From assembly GCA_047634655.1 (NCBI GenBank), contig JBLIHY010000030.1:1-22339 (forward strand): a stretch of 22,339 nt of DNA. Reading direction: 5' to 3'. How positions within the stretch are numbered: position 1 is the first letter of the stretch; each line of letters starts with the position of its first letter. Below the pieces are notes generated by a model. That model made no database searches. It worked only from the letters and a program-made list of their open reading frames with translations, and was not told the DNA's origin. The position numbers and the translations under genes were made by a program. Positions 7,687 through 16,112 of this stretch are shown one piece after another. The stretch is from CANLBN01 sp047634655. Its GTDB lineage: Bacteria > Pseudomonadota > Gammaproteobacteria > Pseudomonadales > Cellvibrionaceae.

Positions 7687-8142
7687 ATGAATTTGGATCA
7701 ATCGATTGAGCGACACCAAGACGTAGTAACCAACTATATATACTTGGGCTTACTGCCTTTTTTTGGGAGTGCTTTAGGTCCTTGGATTTTCCCCAGTTGG
7801 GAATCCTGGTTCACTGATGTTTTCTTTTTTTATTCCACACTGATTCTAGCCTTTTTAGCAGGTAGTCTGTGGGCTGTTGCGCTATTCACCAAGGCGGTTC
7901 GACAATCCCGTCACATTCACATGGCCATCGTATTATCGCTATGGCCATTACTGGCGTATTTATTGCCTAAGCTTATTGGTTTGAGTCTTATGATTGCGGG
8001 TTTTCTACTACTGCTTTTTTGGGAAAAGTGTTTTATCAACTCGTTCTATCCTGCCTGGTATCAGAAGCTTCGTCACAATATTAGTTTTATTGTTATTGCT
8101 TGCCATATGTTGACTATATGGAATCTTATTCGAGTTGATTGA
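7687..8142 (+). CDS. DUF3429 family inner-membrane protein
   Basis: The 151-residue product has four to five hydrophobic segments: YIYLGLLPFFGSALGPWIF, FFFYSTLILAFLAGSLWAVAL, MAIVLSLWPLLAYLLP, LIGLSLMIAGFLLLLFW and FIVIACHMLTIW. The LGLLPF opening and the AFLAGSLWAV segment are typical of DUF3429, a family of small membrane proteins of unknown role. The frame is open back to a GTG at 7600, but the start at 7687 places the first membrane segment as in the family and has GAGAG upstream. It converges with the DUF3080 lipoprotein gene, with 23 bp between them. Confidence 0.8.
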   Translation: MNLDQSIERHQDVVTNYIYLGLLPFFGSALGPWIFPSWESWFTDVFFFYSTLILAFLAGSLWAVALFTKAVRQSRHIHMAIVLSLWPLLAYLLPKLIGLSLMIAGFLLLLFWEKCFINSFYPAWYQKLRHNISFIVIACHMLTIWNLIRVD

Positions 8143-8165
8143 CTGGGAGTATTCATGGCAACGAA

Positions 8166-9230
8166 TTACTGAGGCAGTCGTCCGCATTGAGAAAGCAGCG
8201 ATTGCCAATTTTTGGTGTGCTTCGCAATAGCCAGATTAAAACGATTCCACTCACTTGTCTCGCCGGTGTAAACCTTCTCCCAGTAACGCTGGAATGTCAC
8301 AGTGGGTTTTAGCAAAGCTTGTAATTCATCAACGGCTGCAAACAGAATTTTTGCCCGCTGATGCAGCTGAGCAATCATTGGCTGTGTTTCACCGATATAA
8401 AATTTCATAAAAACGCGATCGAGAATTTCAAATTTTGGATTAGCTCGCTGCTGGATGCATAAAGGTCTTTCTCCCAAACGGCTCTCCAGCAAGCTGTCTC
8501 CAGCAGTCAGATAAGTAGTTGCCATCGCTATAGTTAGACGCAACTGACCGAGATAATGGCTGGATGCTAGGACCGCATAGGCCTCCTCAATTTTTTGAGA
8601 GCTAATAGTAGTATCCTGAGTGAAGTCGCTTAGCCTCTCAAAAGCACTAATTAATTCATTTGGATTTTTCGACAATTCCTTTCTGGATAAAAGCAGTTCG
8701 CTCTGTGAAAAAGTTGTTTGCATTTCTTCACTGGAGAAAGCGGCGTTCCATTGGACCTTTATTAAATTTTTTTGTTTTTTTCTCAGTGTGTCGTCTAAAA
8801 CGACGCTGAGTTGGGAGCTCTCTGATAGTTGTTGCAGGCAGTCTTCCGCCAATTCAATAAACTGGTATTCGTAAATGAGTTGCTGAGACGATTTCATAAC
8901 GCGGCCTAGAACACTGTTTCTTTGACCGATGTGCCGCTGTAGATCGCAGGATGATAAACGTAAAAATTCTAGTAGGTTAATTTGTTCGTTAACCACGGAG
9001 TGAGTTAGATCTCGTCGCTTGGGAAAGCGTGGTAAATTCCGCAAAAAGACTTGCTCATTAACAGCTGCTTGTTGGACTTCTAAACTGTTAGCGAGGCGGT
9101 AGAGATAGTTTTCAAAAATAGTAGTAGTATCATTTTTGGATGAGCAAGCACTTAATATACTAATCAGTGAGATCATTCCAAAAAATGCTAGTGGTTGTCT
9201 ATTTTTTAATAGCAGCTTTATTAGTAGCAC
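8166..9230 (-). CDS. DUF3080 family lipoprotein
   Basis: This is a 354-residue protein with a lipoprotein signal ending in ISILSAC (cysteine at 29 if the GTG at 9230 is the start). The mature part is mostly helical. It begins FENYLYRLANSLEV and contains LPRFPKRRDL and NLLEFLRLSSCDLQRHIGQRNS, which I recognise as the DUF3080 pattern of Pseudomonas, Shewanella and relatives. Its function is unknown; a periplasmic, membrane-anchored location is expected. No good Shine-Dalgarno supports the GTG. An ATG at 9176 would leave only 11 residues before the cysteine, which is short but possible. Confidence 0.8.
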   Translation of the reverse strand: MLLIKLLLKNRQPLAFFGMISLISILSACSSKNDTTTIFENYLYRLANSLEVQQAAVNEQVFLRNLPRFPKRRDLTHSVVNEQINLLEFLRLSSCDLQRHIGQRNSVLGRVMKSSQQLIYEYQFIELAEDCLQQLSESSQLSVVLDDTLRKKQKNLIKVQWNAAFSSEEMQTTFSQSELLLSRKELSKNPNELISAFERLSDFTQDTTISSQKIEEAYAVLASSHYLGQLRLTIAMATTYLTAGDSLLESRLGERPLCIQQRANPKFEILDRVFMKFYIGETQPMIAQLHQRAKILFAAVDELQALLKPTVTFQRYWEKVYTGETSEWNRFNLAIAKHTKNWQSLLSQCGRLPQ

Positions 9231-9540
9231 GATTATTAGATAAGTAGTGGAGATTAAATCATTGAAAAACTGTCGGTAAAAAATTTCTGTACGACTAACT
9301 TAATTAACAGATATTTACCAACTCATAGTCGTTGTTGTATGGACAGCACGTTCCGGATGCTCCATAACTTGTTAAGTTTGAATACCGCTGATGTTGGTGT
9401 GATCATCTAAGATACGTATATTAGAGGTATGCGGTTGATCAGTTTACTGAATTGTCGAATAATCTCATTTATAAAACGTCCAAGGTGCTTGTAGTATCAC
9501 TGAACTAAAGCCCTACCGTAGTGAATATGTGAAGTAACTA
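9231..9540. promoter_or_regulatory. Divergent intergenic region with a candidate promoter for the GH-A-like gene
   Basis: This 310-bp region separates two divergent genes. TTGATC (9435-9440), a 17-bp spacer and AATAAT (9458-9463) form a fair plus-strand sigma70 promoter, about 77 bp before the start at 9541. I see no operator, terminator or small gene, and no clear minus-strand promoter for the DUF3080 gene. Confidence 0.35.
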
Positions 9541-11196
9541 ATGCATTATTTTATGAAAAAATTAAATCATTTATTGGTATTGATAGTTGGCCTCGTCGCA
9601 ATTTCCATACCTATTCATTCAATGTCTGCCAACCGCGATGACGTACAAAATAAGCGTCTCGTCAGTTCGGCAGGCATTGGCTTGACCGGCATTGTCGATT
9701 GGTCGAGCCAGTTTCCTTTTTTGAACCTCATGAAAATGTCGAGGGAGTGGTATAACTGGAAGAGCCGGTCCTATGAGGGTTTTACCCTCAATGAAGAAGA
9801 TTGGCCCATCGAGATTGACAGGGGTGCTAAGGTTTCTACAGTCTTCTTAACTAATAAAGAATCTATACCAGTTGTGTATTCCCACTACATTGTTCGGTGG
9901 CAGGGTAAGGGCTCCGTAGAGTACAAATGGTGTGCCAAAAAAGTAGGCCGAGCTCATGGTGGCGATAGAATTAAACTGGGCCATGGAAGTTGTTTATTAA
10001 GTATCACCAAGACTGATCGCAATGATCCGGTTCGCAACATCACGATTGTTCCCGAAAAACACATTGCCGCCTTTGATGCTGGCGAACAGTTTAACCCCGA
10101 TTTCATTGAAAAGTTGAGTTTCTTTCGCGCCATACGTTTTATGGATTGGATGCAAACTAATGGCTCTAAACAAAAATCGTGGGCCGATCGGCCGTTACCT
10201 CCGGACCGGAGTTACCGCATGGGTGCTCCTATCGAGATCATGGTAGCGCTGGCTAACAAGCTCAGTGCCGATCCATGGTTCAATATTCCCCACCTGGCCG
10301 ACGAAAATTATATTCGTGAATTTGCACGACTGGTAAAAGCCCAATTAAAACCAACGTTGCATGTCTATATCGAACACTCCAATGAAGTGTGGAATTGGAT
10401 TTTCTCTCAAACCCACTACGCGCTAAAGCAAGGTAAAATCGAGTTAGGCGACAGGCAAGATGTATTCATGCAATGGCAGGGCATGCGTACCGCAAAAATG
10501 TGTGATGTCTGGAAAAAATCGGTTTTCAAAGAAGATCCTCAACGCCTAACTTGTGTACTAGGTACTCAAGCTAGTTGGATAGGACTAGAAATCCCTGCCC
10601 TGGAATGTCCACTGTGGGTCGAAAAAGGCAACGATCCCTGCGTGGAGAGTATTGATGCCATCGCTATAGCAGGATATTTCTCTGGCTGCTTAAATGGAAA
10701 TAGAAATCAGGATTACGAGGAAATTATCATCGGGTGGTCGAGACAAGCTAAAAAAGCCGAGAGTATGGAGAAAGCCTACCAGCAAGTACTCGATGGCCGT
10801 CACTTTGACTGCGACGATACCTTGAAATCTGTTAAAGAGCGTTATAACTATTTTGCCAATCAAGTTCAGAAATATGGCTTGCGTTTACTAGCTTATGAGG
10901 GCGGTCAGCATATCACTAGTAACCTTTCCAAAACCCAAAATGACGCAGACTTCTACACCTTTCATAATAATTTGAATCGCAGCGAATGGATGCGCCCACT
11001 TTATGTTGAGAACTTCCGCCTTTGGCGGGAAGCCGGCGGCGAGTTATTTATGCACTATTCTGATGTAACTACTTACGGCAAACATGGAAGTTGGGGAGCG
11101 CTGGAATATATAACCCAAGCTGATTCTCCCAAGTGGAGTGAACTGCTGGAATATAATCGACAACCTTGTTGGTGGAAGGCTTGTGATGTTAGATAG
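9541..11196 (+). CDS. Secreted protein with clan GH-A-like (TIM-barrel glycoside hydrolase) motifs
   Basis: The 551-residue product has an N-terminal signal peptide (hydrophobic core LLVLIVGLVAISI, possible cleavage after SMSA near residue 30). A probable beta-rich N-terminal domain covers about residues 50-175. A TIM-barrel-like part begins near FNPDFIEKL (184). Two glutamates look catalytic. E282 in HVYIEHSNEVWNW fits the acid/base NE motif of clan GH-A. E453 in LLAYEGGQH fits a strand-7 nucleophile. RFMDWMQTN and the Trp-rich, Cys-containing C-terminal half resemble a family often annotated only as cellulose-binding or hypothetical. No polysaccharide-use genes or transporter are adjacent. 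The start could also be the ATG at 9553; neither has a strong ribosome binding site. Secretion is well supported, hydrolase activity is inference, and the substrate is unknown. Confidence 0.7.
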   Translation: MHYFMKKLNHLLVLIVGLVAISIPIHSMSANRDDVQNKRLVSSAGIGLTGIVDWSSQFPFLNLMKMSREWYNWKSRSYEGFTLNEEDWPIEIDRGAKVSTVFLTNKESIPVVYSHYIVRWQGKGSVEYKWCAKKVGRAHGGDRIKLGHGSCLLSITKTDRNDPVRNITIVPEKHIAAFDAGEQFNPDFIEKLSFFRAIRFMDWMQTNGSKQKSWADRPLPPDRSYRMGAPIEIMVALANKLSADPWFNIPHLADENYIREFARLVKAQLKPTLHVYIEHSNEVWNWIFSQTHYALKQGKIELGDRQDVFMQWQGMRTAKMCDVWKKSVFKEDPQRLTCVLGTQASWIGLEIPALECPLWVEKGNDPCVESIDAIAIAGYFSGCLNGNRNQDYEEIIIGWSRQAKKAESMEKAYQQVLDGRHFDCDDTLKSVKERYNYFANQVQKYGLRLLAYEGGQHITSNLSKTQNDADFYTFHNNLNRSEWMRPLYVENFRLWREAGGELFMHYSDVTTYGKHGSWGALEYITQADSPKWSELLEYNRQPCWWKACDVR

Positions 11197-11204
11197 CTTG
11201 TCAT

Positions 11205-11230
11205 GTTACATAGCTATCAAGCTGTGTAAC
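11205..11230. other. Hairpin just after the GH-A-like gene
   Basis: GTTACA-AGCT pairs with AGCT-TGTAAC (11205-11230) with one T:G opposition and a 4-nt loop. It starts 9 bp after the stop codon. No T-run follows, so it is only a weak terminator candidate for the upstream gene. Confidence 0.4.
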
Positions 11231-11332
11231 TATTGATTAATCTGACCATTAAGCTAAGCGGTTTTTTGGTCGCGATCCACTAAAAATCTCATGGTCTTAC
11301 AAGTGCTTGGTATGGCGAAAAAACACGGATAG

Positions 11333-11358
11333 GGAAAACAAGAGGGTATCCTCTTGTT
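11333..11358 (-). terminator. Candidate terminator of the holB-pilZ-tatD operon
   Basis: AACAAGAGG (11337-11345) and CCTCTTGTT (11350-11358) form a perfect 9-bp stem with a 4-nt loop. On the minus strand it is followed by TTCCC, so with the stem Ts there is a short TTTT. It lies 77 bp past the tatD stop codon. It might also serve the plus strand. Confidence 0.5.
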
Positions 11359-11434
11359 AAATTAAATTGCTGATTTTATTAGGTTTAGCGCAAGTGAATT
11401 GTCTCTTGGTATCCCATGAGGCGGCGACGGCGAA

Positions 11435-12229
11435 TTAACAAGCCTTAGTAACATCTTTTGCTTTGGGAAAAAGGCGGTAAAAGTTTTCGGTGGTCACTTC
11501 CGCTAAAGTCGAAAGAGGTATGCCTTTTAAGTCGGCGAGGTACTCTGCGACCTCCCGAACATACTGAGGTTCATTCGGCTTTCCCCGATAGGGTACTGGT
11601 GCCAGATAGGGGGAGTCAGTTTCAATCAATAAGTGTTCTAGTGGGATTTCCCTGGCAACTTCCTTCAATGCCTGCGCGTTTCGAAAGGTAATAATTCCAG
11701 AAAAAGAAATAAGATAATTCATATCGATTGCCTGCTTGGCCATATCAACACTTTCGGTGAAACAGTGCAGAACGCCAGCATTTTTGTGACAACCATAATG
11801 ATCAATTAGATCAATAGTATCTTTGCGGGCGTCCCGGGTATGAACAATCACAGGCAACCGAGCTTGCTTTGCTGCCTGTAGATGAGTGATGAAACTCTTC
11901 CGCTGCAGATCTCTATCTTCCTCTCCATAGTGGTAGTCCAGACCGGTTTCACCCAGTGCGACTACCTTATCGTGTTGTGACCAATCCACCAGGTCACTGA
12001 CAGATGCCAGGCCTTCCTGAACATCCAGGGGATGAACGCCAACAGACGCAACAACACAACTGTATTTTTCAGCAATTTCGACTACTTTTTTCCGATTTTC
12101 AGTGCTAATGCCTACACAAAGTAGTTTTTCCACGCCTCGCAATTGGGCCGCATCAATAGCTGAAGCCAGCTGTTGGTCGTATTTATCCAGATTTAATCTA
12201 TCGAGGTGACAGTGAGAATCTACCAGCAT
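11435..12229 (-). CDS. TatD family metal-dependent deoxyribonuclease (YcfH type)
   Basis: This is a 264-residue TatD-family TIM-barrel hydrolase. The metal ligands sit in their usual motifs: H6 and H8 in DSHCHLD, E94 in GETGLD, H130 in VHTRDA, H155 in LHCFTES, and D205 in ETDSPYLAP. Family members are 3'-5' exonucleases or endonucleases acting on DNA and, in some cases, on tRNA ends. The position directly after holB and pilZ is that of YcfH/TatD2 in gammaproteobacteria. It is the last gene of a four-gene minus-strand operon, 18 bp after pilZ. Its own ribosome binding site is poor, so translation may depend on coupling. Confidence 0.93.
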   Translation of the reverse strand: MLVDSHCHLDRLNLDKYDQQLASAIDAAQLRGVEKLLCVGISTENRKKVVEIAEKYSCVVASVGVHPLDVQEGLASVSDLVDWSQHDKVVALGETGLDYHYGEEDRDLQRKSFITHLQAAKQARLPVIVHTRDARKDTIDLIDHYGCHKNAGVLHCFTESVDMAKQAIDMNYLISFSGIITFRNAQALKEVAREIPLEHLLIETDSPYLAPVPYRGKPNEPQYVREVAEYLADLKGIPLSTLAEVTTENFYRLFPKAKDVTKAC

Positions 12230-12247
12230 GGTGGGGCAAAACCTTGG

Positions 12248-12601
12248 TTACATTGTGTTGGTGGGTCGCTCGGACTCTAGTGTACCTGCGAGCAGAGTTT
12301 CAATTTTATTGGCGGCCAAATTGTCCTTTTCAGTGAACTGAATCCCAATGCCTGCTGAGCGATTACTCTGTGCTCCCTTTGGCGTAATCCAAATCACTTT
12401 GCCAGCAACGGGAATTTTTTCCGATTCATTTGCCAAGCTAAGCAAAATGAATACTTCATCGCCGAGTTTATATGCTTTTTCAGTAACAATGAATAAACCA
12501 CCGTTTTCTACGTACGGCATGTAATTTGCGTACAGCACTGCTTTATCCCTGATGGTTAGAGAAAGGAGTGTTCCGGCTCCACCCGCAGCTACATTTTTCA
12601 T
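12248..12601 (-). CDS. pilZ: Type IV pilus PilZ-domain protein
   Basis: This 117-residue protein resembles the founding PilZ of Pseudomonas: LSLTIRDKAVLYANYMPYVENGGLFI, then YKLGDEVFILLSL, PVAGKVIWITPKGAQ and RSAGIGIQF. As in that protein, the usual c-di-GMP-binding RxxxR motif before the barrel is not evident. It is therefore expected to act through PilB/FimX-type partners in pilus assembly rather than by binding c-di-GMP itself. The start at 12601 has GAGGG upstream and lies 2 bp after the holB stop, which indicates tight translational coupling. An upstream frame to 12655 is only read-through into holB. Confidence 0.93.
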   Translation of the reverse strand: MKNVAAGGAGTLLSLTIRDKAVLYANYMPYVENGGLFIVTEKAYKLGDEVFILLSLANESEKIPVAGKVIWITPKGAQSNRSAGIGIQFTEKDNLAANKIETLLAGTLESERPTNTM

Positions 12602-12603
12602 AG

Positions 12604-13644
12604 TTACTGACCCTCGCCAGGCAGTTGATTTGTTAAACGGGTAATAGCGTACCAATCCAATAGCAGCTCTTCTAGTAGTAACTGTCGATTGGGGTTTGCG
12701 CCCTGTAAATATTGTTTTTTGATCGTCAATAGTTTGTCATAAAAACGGTGCAACCAGCTAGATTTACAGCCTTGAGTGCGCTTCAGCAAGGTTTGTAAAT
12801 CCATGATGAGTTCGCTGCGGGTATCTTCGCTTTGCGGCAAAGCCCAGTTCTGCTGCTGAAGAATTAGGCGATGGACAAGTTGTAACCACCAATCCAGGAG
12901 TATGTCGATATTAATTGTCTGCCACTCTGATGCTAGGCTTACATTGGCGACAGGTAAATCGCTCTGTTTTGCCAACCCCTTATAAAAGCTGCTCAATTGT
13001 CCAGCAACAGCATCTTCGAAATATTGTACTGCCTTCAGAGGCGCGCCCGATGCCAGCCAAAGAAGGCCATCCGCCGCCTCACCTATATCGCGCTGACTCA
13101 GCCAGGCACTGGTGAGCTGCCGGTCCGGTATTGGTAATTTGATTAATTGACAGCGGCTGCGAATGGTCGGCAAAGTCATACTGAGACTGTGAGAAATTAG
13201 GATAAAAACAGTATTGCCTGCGGGTTCCTCGAGGCTCTTCAGGAGCGCATTGGCAGCATTTATATTCAAGCATTCGGTGGGCTCGATAATCACTATCTTG
13301 CGGCCACCTTGTTGAGCCGTTTCACATATTTTTGAAGATAGTTCGCGCAACTGATCCACTTTGATCTGTCGCGCTTTTTCTTCTGGATAAATGAGATGTT
13401 TGTCCGGATGGCTCATAGAGCGCAATAATCGACAACCGCGACAACCCCCGCAGGGTAGTCCAGACTGTGGTGTCTGACACAGCAAGTAGTTCGCCATGGC
13501 CTCCGCCAGCTGTTTTTTGCCTATGCCCGCACTTCCAGACAGCAGGATCGCATGAGGCAGGCGTTGCTGTTGGCACTGCTCCAAAAAGTGTTGCCACTGC
13601 TTTTGGTGCCAAGGATAGGGGATGACGGCGGTGGATTCTTTCAC
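12604..13644 (-). CDS. holB: DNA polymerase III subunit delta'
   Basis: This is the delta' subunit of the clamp loader that places the beta clamp on primed DNA. The 346-residue product starts at a GTG (13644-13642) with AGAGGA about 5 bp upstream. A longer frame to 13740 would run through the upstream gene. Visible motifs are a P-loop GSAGIGKK (37-44), zinc-ligand cysteines C56, C65, C68 and C71, NALLKSLEEP (132-141) and the SRC motif in TIRSRCQLI (163-165). The P-loop looks intact, unlike the degenerate one in E. coli delta'. tmk, the common partner upstream, is absent. A DUF2007 gene lies there instead, 14 bp away. Confidence 0.95.
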   Translation of the reverse strand: MKESTAVIPYPWHQKQWQHFLEQCQQQRLPHAILLSGSAGIGKKQLAEAMANYLLCQTPQSGLPCGGCRGCRLLRSMSHPDKHLIYPEEKARQIKVDQLRELSSKICETAQQGGRKIVIIEPTECLNINAANALLKSLEEPAGNTVFILISHSLSMTLPTIRSRCQLIKLPIPDRQLTSAWLSQRDIGEAADGLLWLASGAPLKAVQYFEDAVAGQLSSFYKGLAKQSDLPVANVSLASEWQTINIDILLDWWLQLVHRLILQQQNWALPQSEDTRSELIMDLQTLLKRTQGCKSSWLHRFYDKLLTIKKQYLQGANPNRQLLLEELLLDWYAITRLTNQLPGEGQ

Positions 13645-13658
13645 GATATCCTCTGAAC

Positions 13659-13961
13659 TTAAAACGACGGTTTGTCTCGCTGGCAAGCCCAGCAACTTAA
13701 AAAATTTTGCCCGTTCATTTCCCCACAGGGACAACGCCATTCGTGGCCGGCAATAGTTTCTCGAGAGTCGATTAACTGCTGGGCTGTGCGTACATCTTCA
13801 TTATTTACCCACAGTTCTGGCCAGGCATCGATAAAGGAAAGCTCTCCGATACCACCGGCGGCATACTCATTACGTAGTTCACAGGGAATACGGGCAGCTT
13901 CGAGAAAGTTTTTAATGTCAGTGACGTCTAAGAGCGTTTGGGCCGTGTAAATTTTTTGCAT
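13659..13961 (-). CDS. DUF2007 domain protein with C-terminal zinc ribbon
   Basis: The 100-residue product begins MQKIYTAQTLLDVTDIKNFL and continues EAARIPCELRNEYAAGGIGEL, the pattern of DUF2007 (called a putative signal-transducing domain). The last third has four cysteines (C77, C79, C90, C93) in a CPCG/CWAC arrangement that should bind one zinc ion. Role unknown. It heads the holB-pilZ-tatD operon, ending 14 bp before the holB GTG. The start at 13961 lacks a strong ribosome binding site but gives the normal family N-terminus. Confidence 0.85.
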   Translation of the reverse strand: MQKIYTAQTLLDVTDIKNFLEAARIPCELRNEYAAGGIGELSFIDAWPELWVNNEDVRTAQQLIDSRETIAGHEWRCPCGEMNGQNFLSCWACQRDKPSF

Positions 13962-14136
13962 ACTGAGTGACTATTCTACTTTTGAAAAATCTTGAAGCTG
14001 TAAAAATCGTATCGTTTTATGGAATATTGCTTACTGTCTTTGATCAGAAGCTCCTATCAAATACGAAAGGTCAACCGAAAAATTAAGGTGCTTATTTTAC
14101 TAGGCATTGGCTGAGTATCAATAGTCAATCCTCGAC
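13962..14136. other. Divergent region between the holB operon and recN (left part)
   Basis: No gene is visible. The minus-strand promoter for the DUF2007-holB operon must lie here, but only a TAGAAT-like -10 (13973-13978, minus strand) is visible, without a matching -35. The remainder up to 14363 is the recN promoter and leader. Confidence 0.3.
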
Positions 14137-14172
14137 TTGGCAAGCCAAGAAAAATACTGTATAAATAAACAG
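14137..14172 (+). promoter_or_regulatory. recN promoter with overlapping LexA box
   Basis: TTGGCA (14137-14142), a 17-bp spacer and TATAAA (14160-14165) make a good sigma70 promoter. CTGTATAAATAAACAG (14157-14172) fits the gammaproteobacterial LexA box CTGT-N8-ACAG and covers the -10. LexA bound there should block RNA polymerase until the SOS response. The predicted leader to the recN start is about 190 nt. Confidence 0.85.
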
Positions 14173-14363
14173 TCTTTGAGCATCGAATCAACCAATTCCG
14201 TCAGAATAGCGCTTTTCGAGAGCTCTGAAGTAATATCGGCGAGGCGCTCTCACAAGAGATGCACCTATCGCAGAGCTTGGAATTTGGAATAAGCCTCTCT
14301 CAGTGAGTGCTGTAAAAATCTCCAAATACACCATGGATGAAAAACAATATCGTGGAGACGCTC
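14173..14363 (+). other. Long recN 5' leader
   Basis: About 190 nt separate the predicted transcription start from the GTG. An ATG at 14333 opens a short out-of-frame ORF (17 codons), and an in-frame ATG at 14337 lacks a ribosome binding site. I see no riboswitch-like structure. Confidence 0.35.
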
Positions 14364-16031
14364 GTGCTAACCCATCTAACGATTAATGATTTTATGCTGA
14401 TCGACCACCTGGATCTGCAATTGAAACAGGGCATGACAGCGATCACTGGGGAAACGGGCACTGGAAAATCGGTACTCCTTGGTGCATTAGCAATGATCCT
14501 TGGCGACCGAGCAGACAGCGATCGAATTCGCCCCGGTGCAGAGCGGACAGACGTTACCGCCACTTTTCTGCTTAACGATCTACCCGATGCCAAACAGTGG
14601 CTAGTGGGCAATGATCTCTGTAGTACCGACGAGGAATGCCTGCTGCGTCGCATTCTCACCAAAAACGGCCGGTCTCGGGCTTTTATCAATGCTCAGCCAG
14701 TGACACTCCAGCAATTGAAAGCGCTGGGGGCACTGTTAATTGATATACACAGTCAGCACGCCCACCAATCATTACTTAGCAAGACTGCTCATCAACGCCT
14801 ACTCGATGAATTTTCTCAGCATTCAACACTGGTTCAGCAAGTGGGTCAAGCCTATCGCCACTGGCAAAAATTCAACAGTCAATATCTACGCTTGCACAAT
14901 AATTCCGATGAACTTAACGCTCGCTATCAGTTACTGCAATATCAAGTGAATGAACTCAGTCAGCTGGGGTTGAATGATGGTGAGCTCGAGCCTCTGGAAA
15001 GAGAACAGCAGGCCTTGGCAAACGCTGAATCTTTGATCAGTAAAAATCAACAGATCGACGCACTTTGTGATGATGAACAGGGGGTTAGCTCACTGCTGAA
15101 TCAAACATTATCCATTCTCAGTTCTTCAAGCCCACAAACGGAATCGACAAAAGCGATTTATGAGTTGCTTAATCAAGCATTGATTTATGTCGATGAGGCT
15201 CGCAGTGAACTCCGCGATCAGCTCGATGCCGCAACTCTAGATCCCGAGCGCCTTCAGCAAGTGGAAGCCAGATTGAGCCAAATTTACGATGTGGCACGCA
15301 AACATCGTATTAATACCAGTGAGCTCCCAGCTTTGCATCAAAAATTGGCGACTGAGTTGACAGAACTGTCCAGTGGCGATGAATCTCTGGTCGCCATAGA
15401 AGCTAAAAGTATCCAAGCTCAGCAACAGTTTTTGACACTTGCTGAACAACTCTCTCAACAGCGACAAGAGTCTGCACGATTGTTGGAAAAAACTGTCAAT
15501 CAGCAGCTTCAAGAACTGGCCATGGGCAATTCCAGTCTGTTAATTTCAGTGACGTCTTCGAGCGATCAATCCACGAGTCAAGGTATAGACGATATCGAAT
15601 TTTTGATCCGAACTCACCCCGGCCAGCCGCATAAAACTTTGTCTAAAGTGGCATCTGGTGGCGAGCTTTCCCGTATTAGCTTAGCGATCAAGGTCGCCAC
15701 TTCCCAAACATCGCAAGTGGCAACCTTGGTTTTCGATGAGATTGACGTAGGTATTGGTGGCGATACGGCTGATGTGGTTGGCCAGCTGTTAGCGAAACTC
15801 GGGCAGAACAGTCAAGTGCTTTGTGTTACTCATCTAGCTCAAGTAGCCAGTAAAGCAAATCACCATTGGCAAGTTATTAAGCATATCGATCAACTAAGTG
15901 TTAAGACGGCCATCGCTGAACTCGATCACGATCACAAGGTTCATGAAATTGCTCGTATGATCAGCGGTAGCGATTTGTCACAGGAATCGATAGCCCACGC
16001 TCGTTTGATGTTGGAACGCACGGGTTCTTAG
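14364..16031 (+). CDS. recN: DNA repair protein RecN
   Basis: This is an SMC-like ATPase that acts at double-strand breaks, holding DNA ends or sister chromatids together for RecA-dependent repair. The start is a GTG at 14364 with GGAG 6 bp upstream. It yields 555 residues (E. coli 553) beginning LTHLTINDFMLIDHL, as in the family. The in-frame ATG at 14337 has no such site. The Walker A GETGTGKS is at 29-36. A long helical coiled-coil region fills the middle. The ABC signature ASGGELSRISLAI and Walker B TLVFDEIDVGIGG are near the C-terminus, with CVTHLAQVAS after them. Control by LexA is indicated by the box in its promoter. It converges with fur. Confidence 0.97.
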   Translation: MLTHLTINDFMLIDHLDLQLKQGMTAITGETGTGKSVLLGALAMILGDRADSDRIRPGAERTDVTATFLLNDLPDAKQWLVGNDLCSTDEECLLRRILTKNGRSRAFINAQPVTLQQLKALGALLIDIHSQHAHQSLLSKTAHQRLLDEFSQHSTLVQQVGQAYRHWQKFNSQYLRLHNNSDELNARYQLLQYQVNELSQLGLNDGELEPLEREQQALANAESLISKNQQIDALCDDEQGVSSLLNQTLSILSSSSPQTESTKAIYELLNQALIYVDEARSELRDQLDAATLDPERLQQVEARLSQIYDVARKHRINTSELPALHQKLATELTELSSGDESLVAIEAKSIQAQQQFLTLAEQLSQQRQESARLLEKTVNQQLQELAMGNSSLLISVTSSSDQSTSQGIDDIEFLIRTHPGQPHKTLSKVASGGELSRISLAIKVATSQTSQVATLVFDEIDVGIGGDTADVVGQLLAKLGQNSQVLCVTHLAQVASKANHHWQVIKHIDQLSVKTAIAELDHDHKVHEIARMISGSDLSQESIAHARLMLERTGS

Positions 16032-16112
16032 GTTTAGGGTGTAAGGGGAGTGTATCGAGCCACGTAAAAAATAACTGTATTCGTCAGCTCGATAATTTTC
16101 ATGGCACGGGTA

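Noticed and set aside
13322..13612. A 96-codon minus-strand frame inside holB
   Set aside because: It is an alternative frame of holB on the same strand with no motif. holB has all clamp-loader motifs in its own frame.
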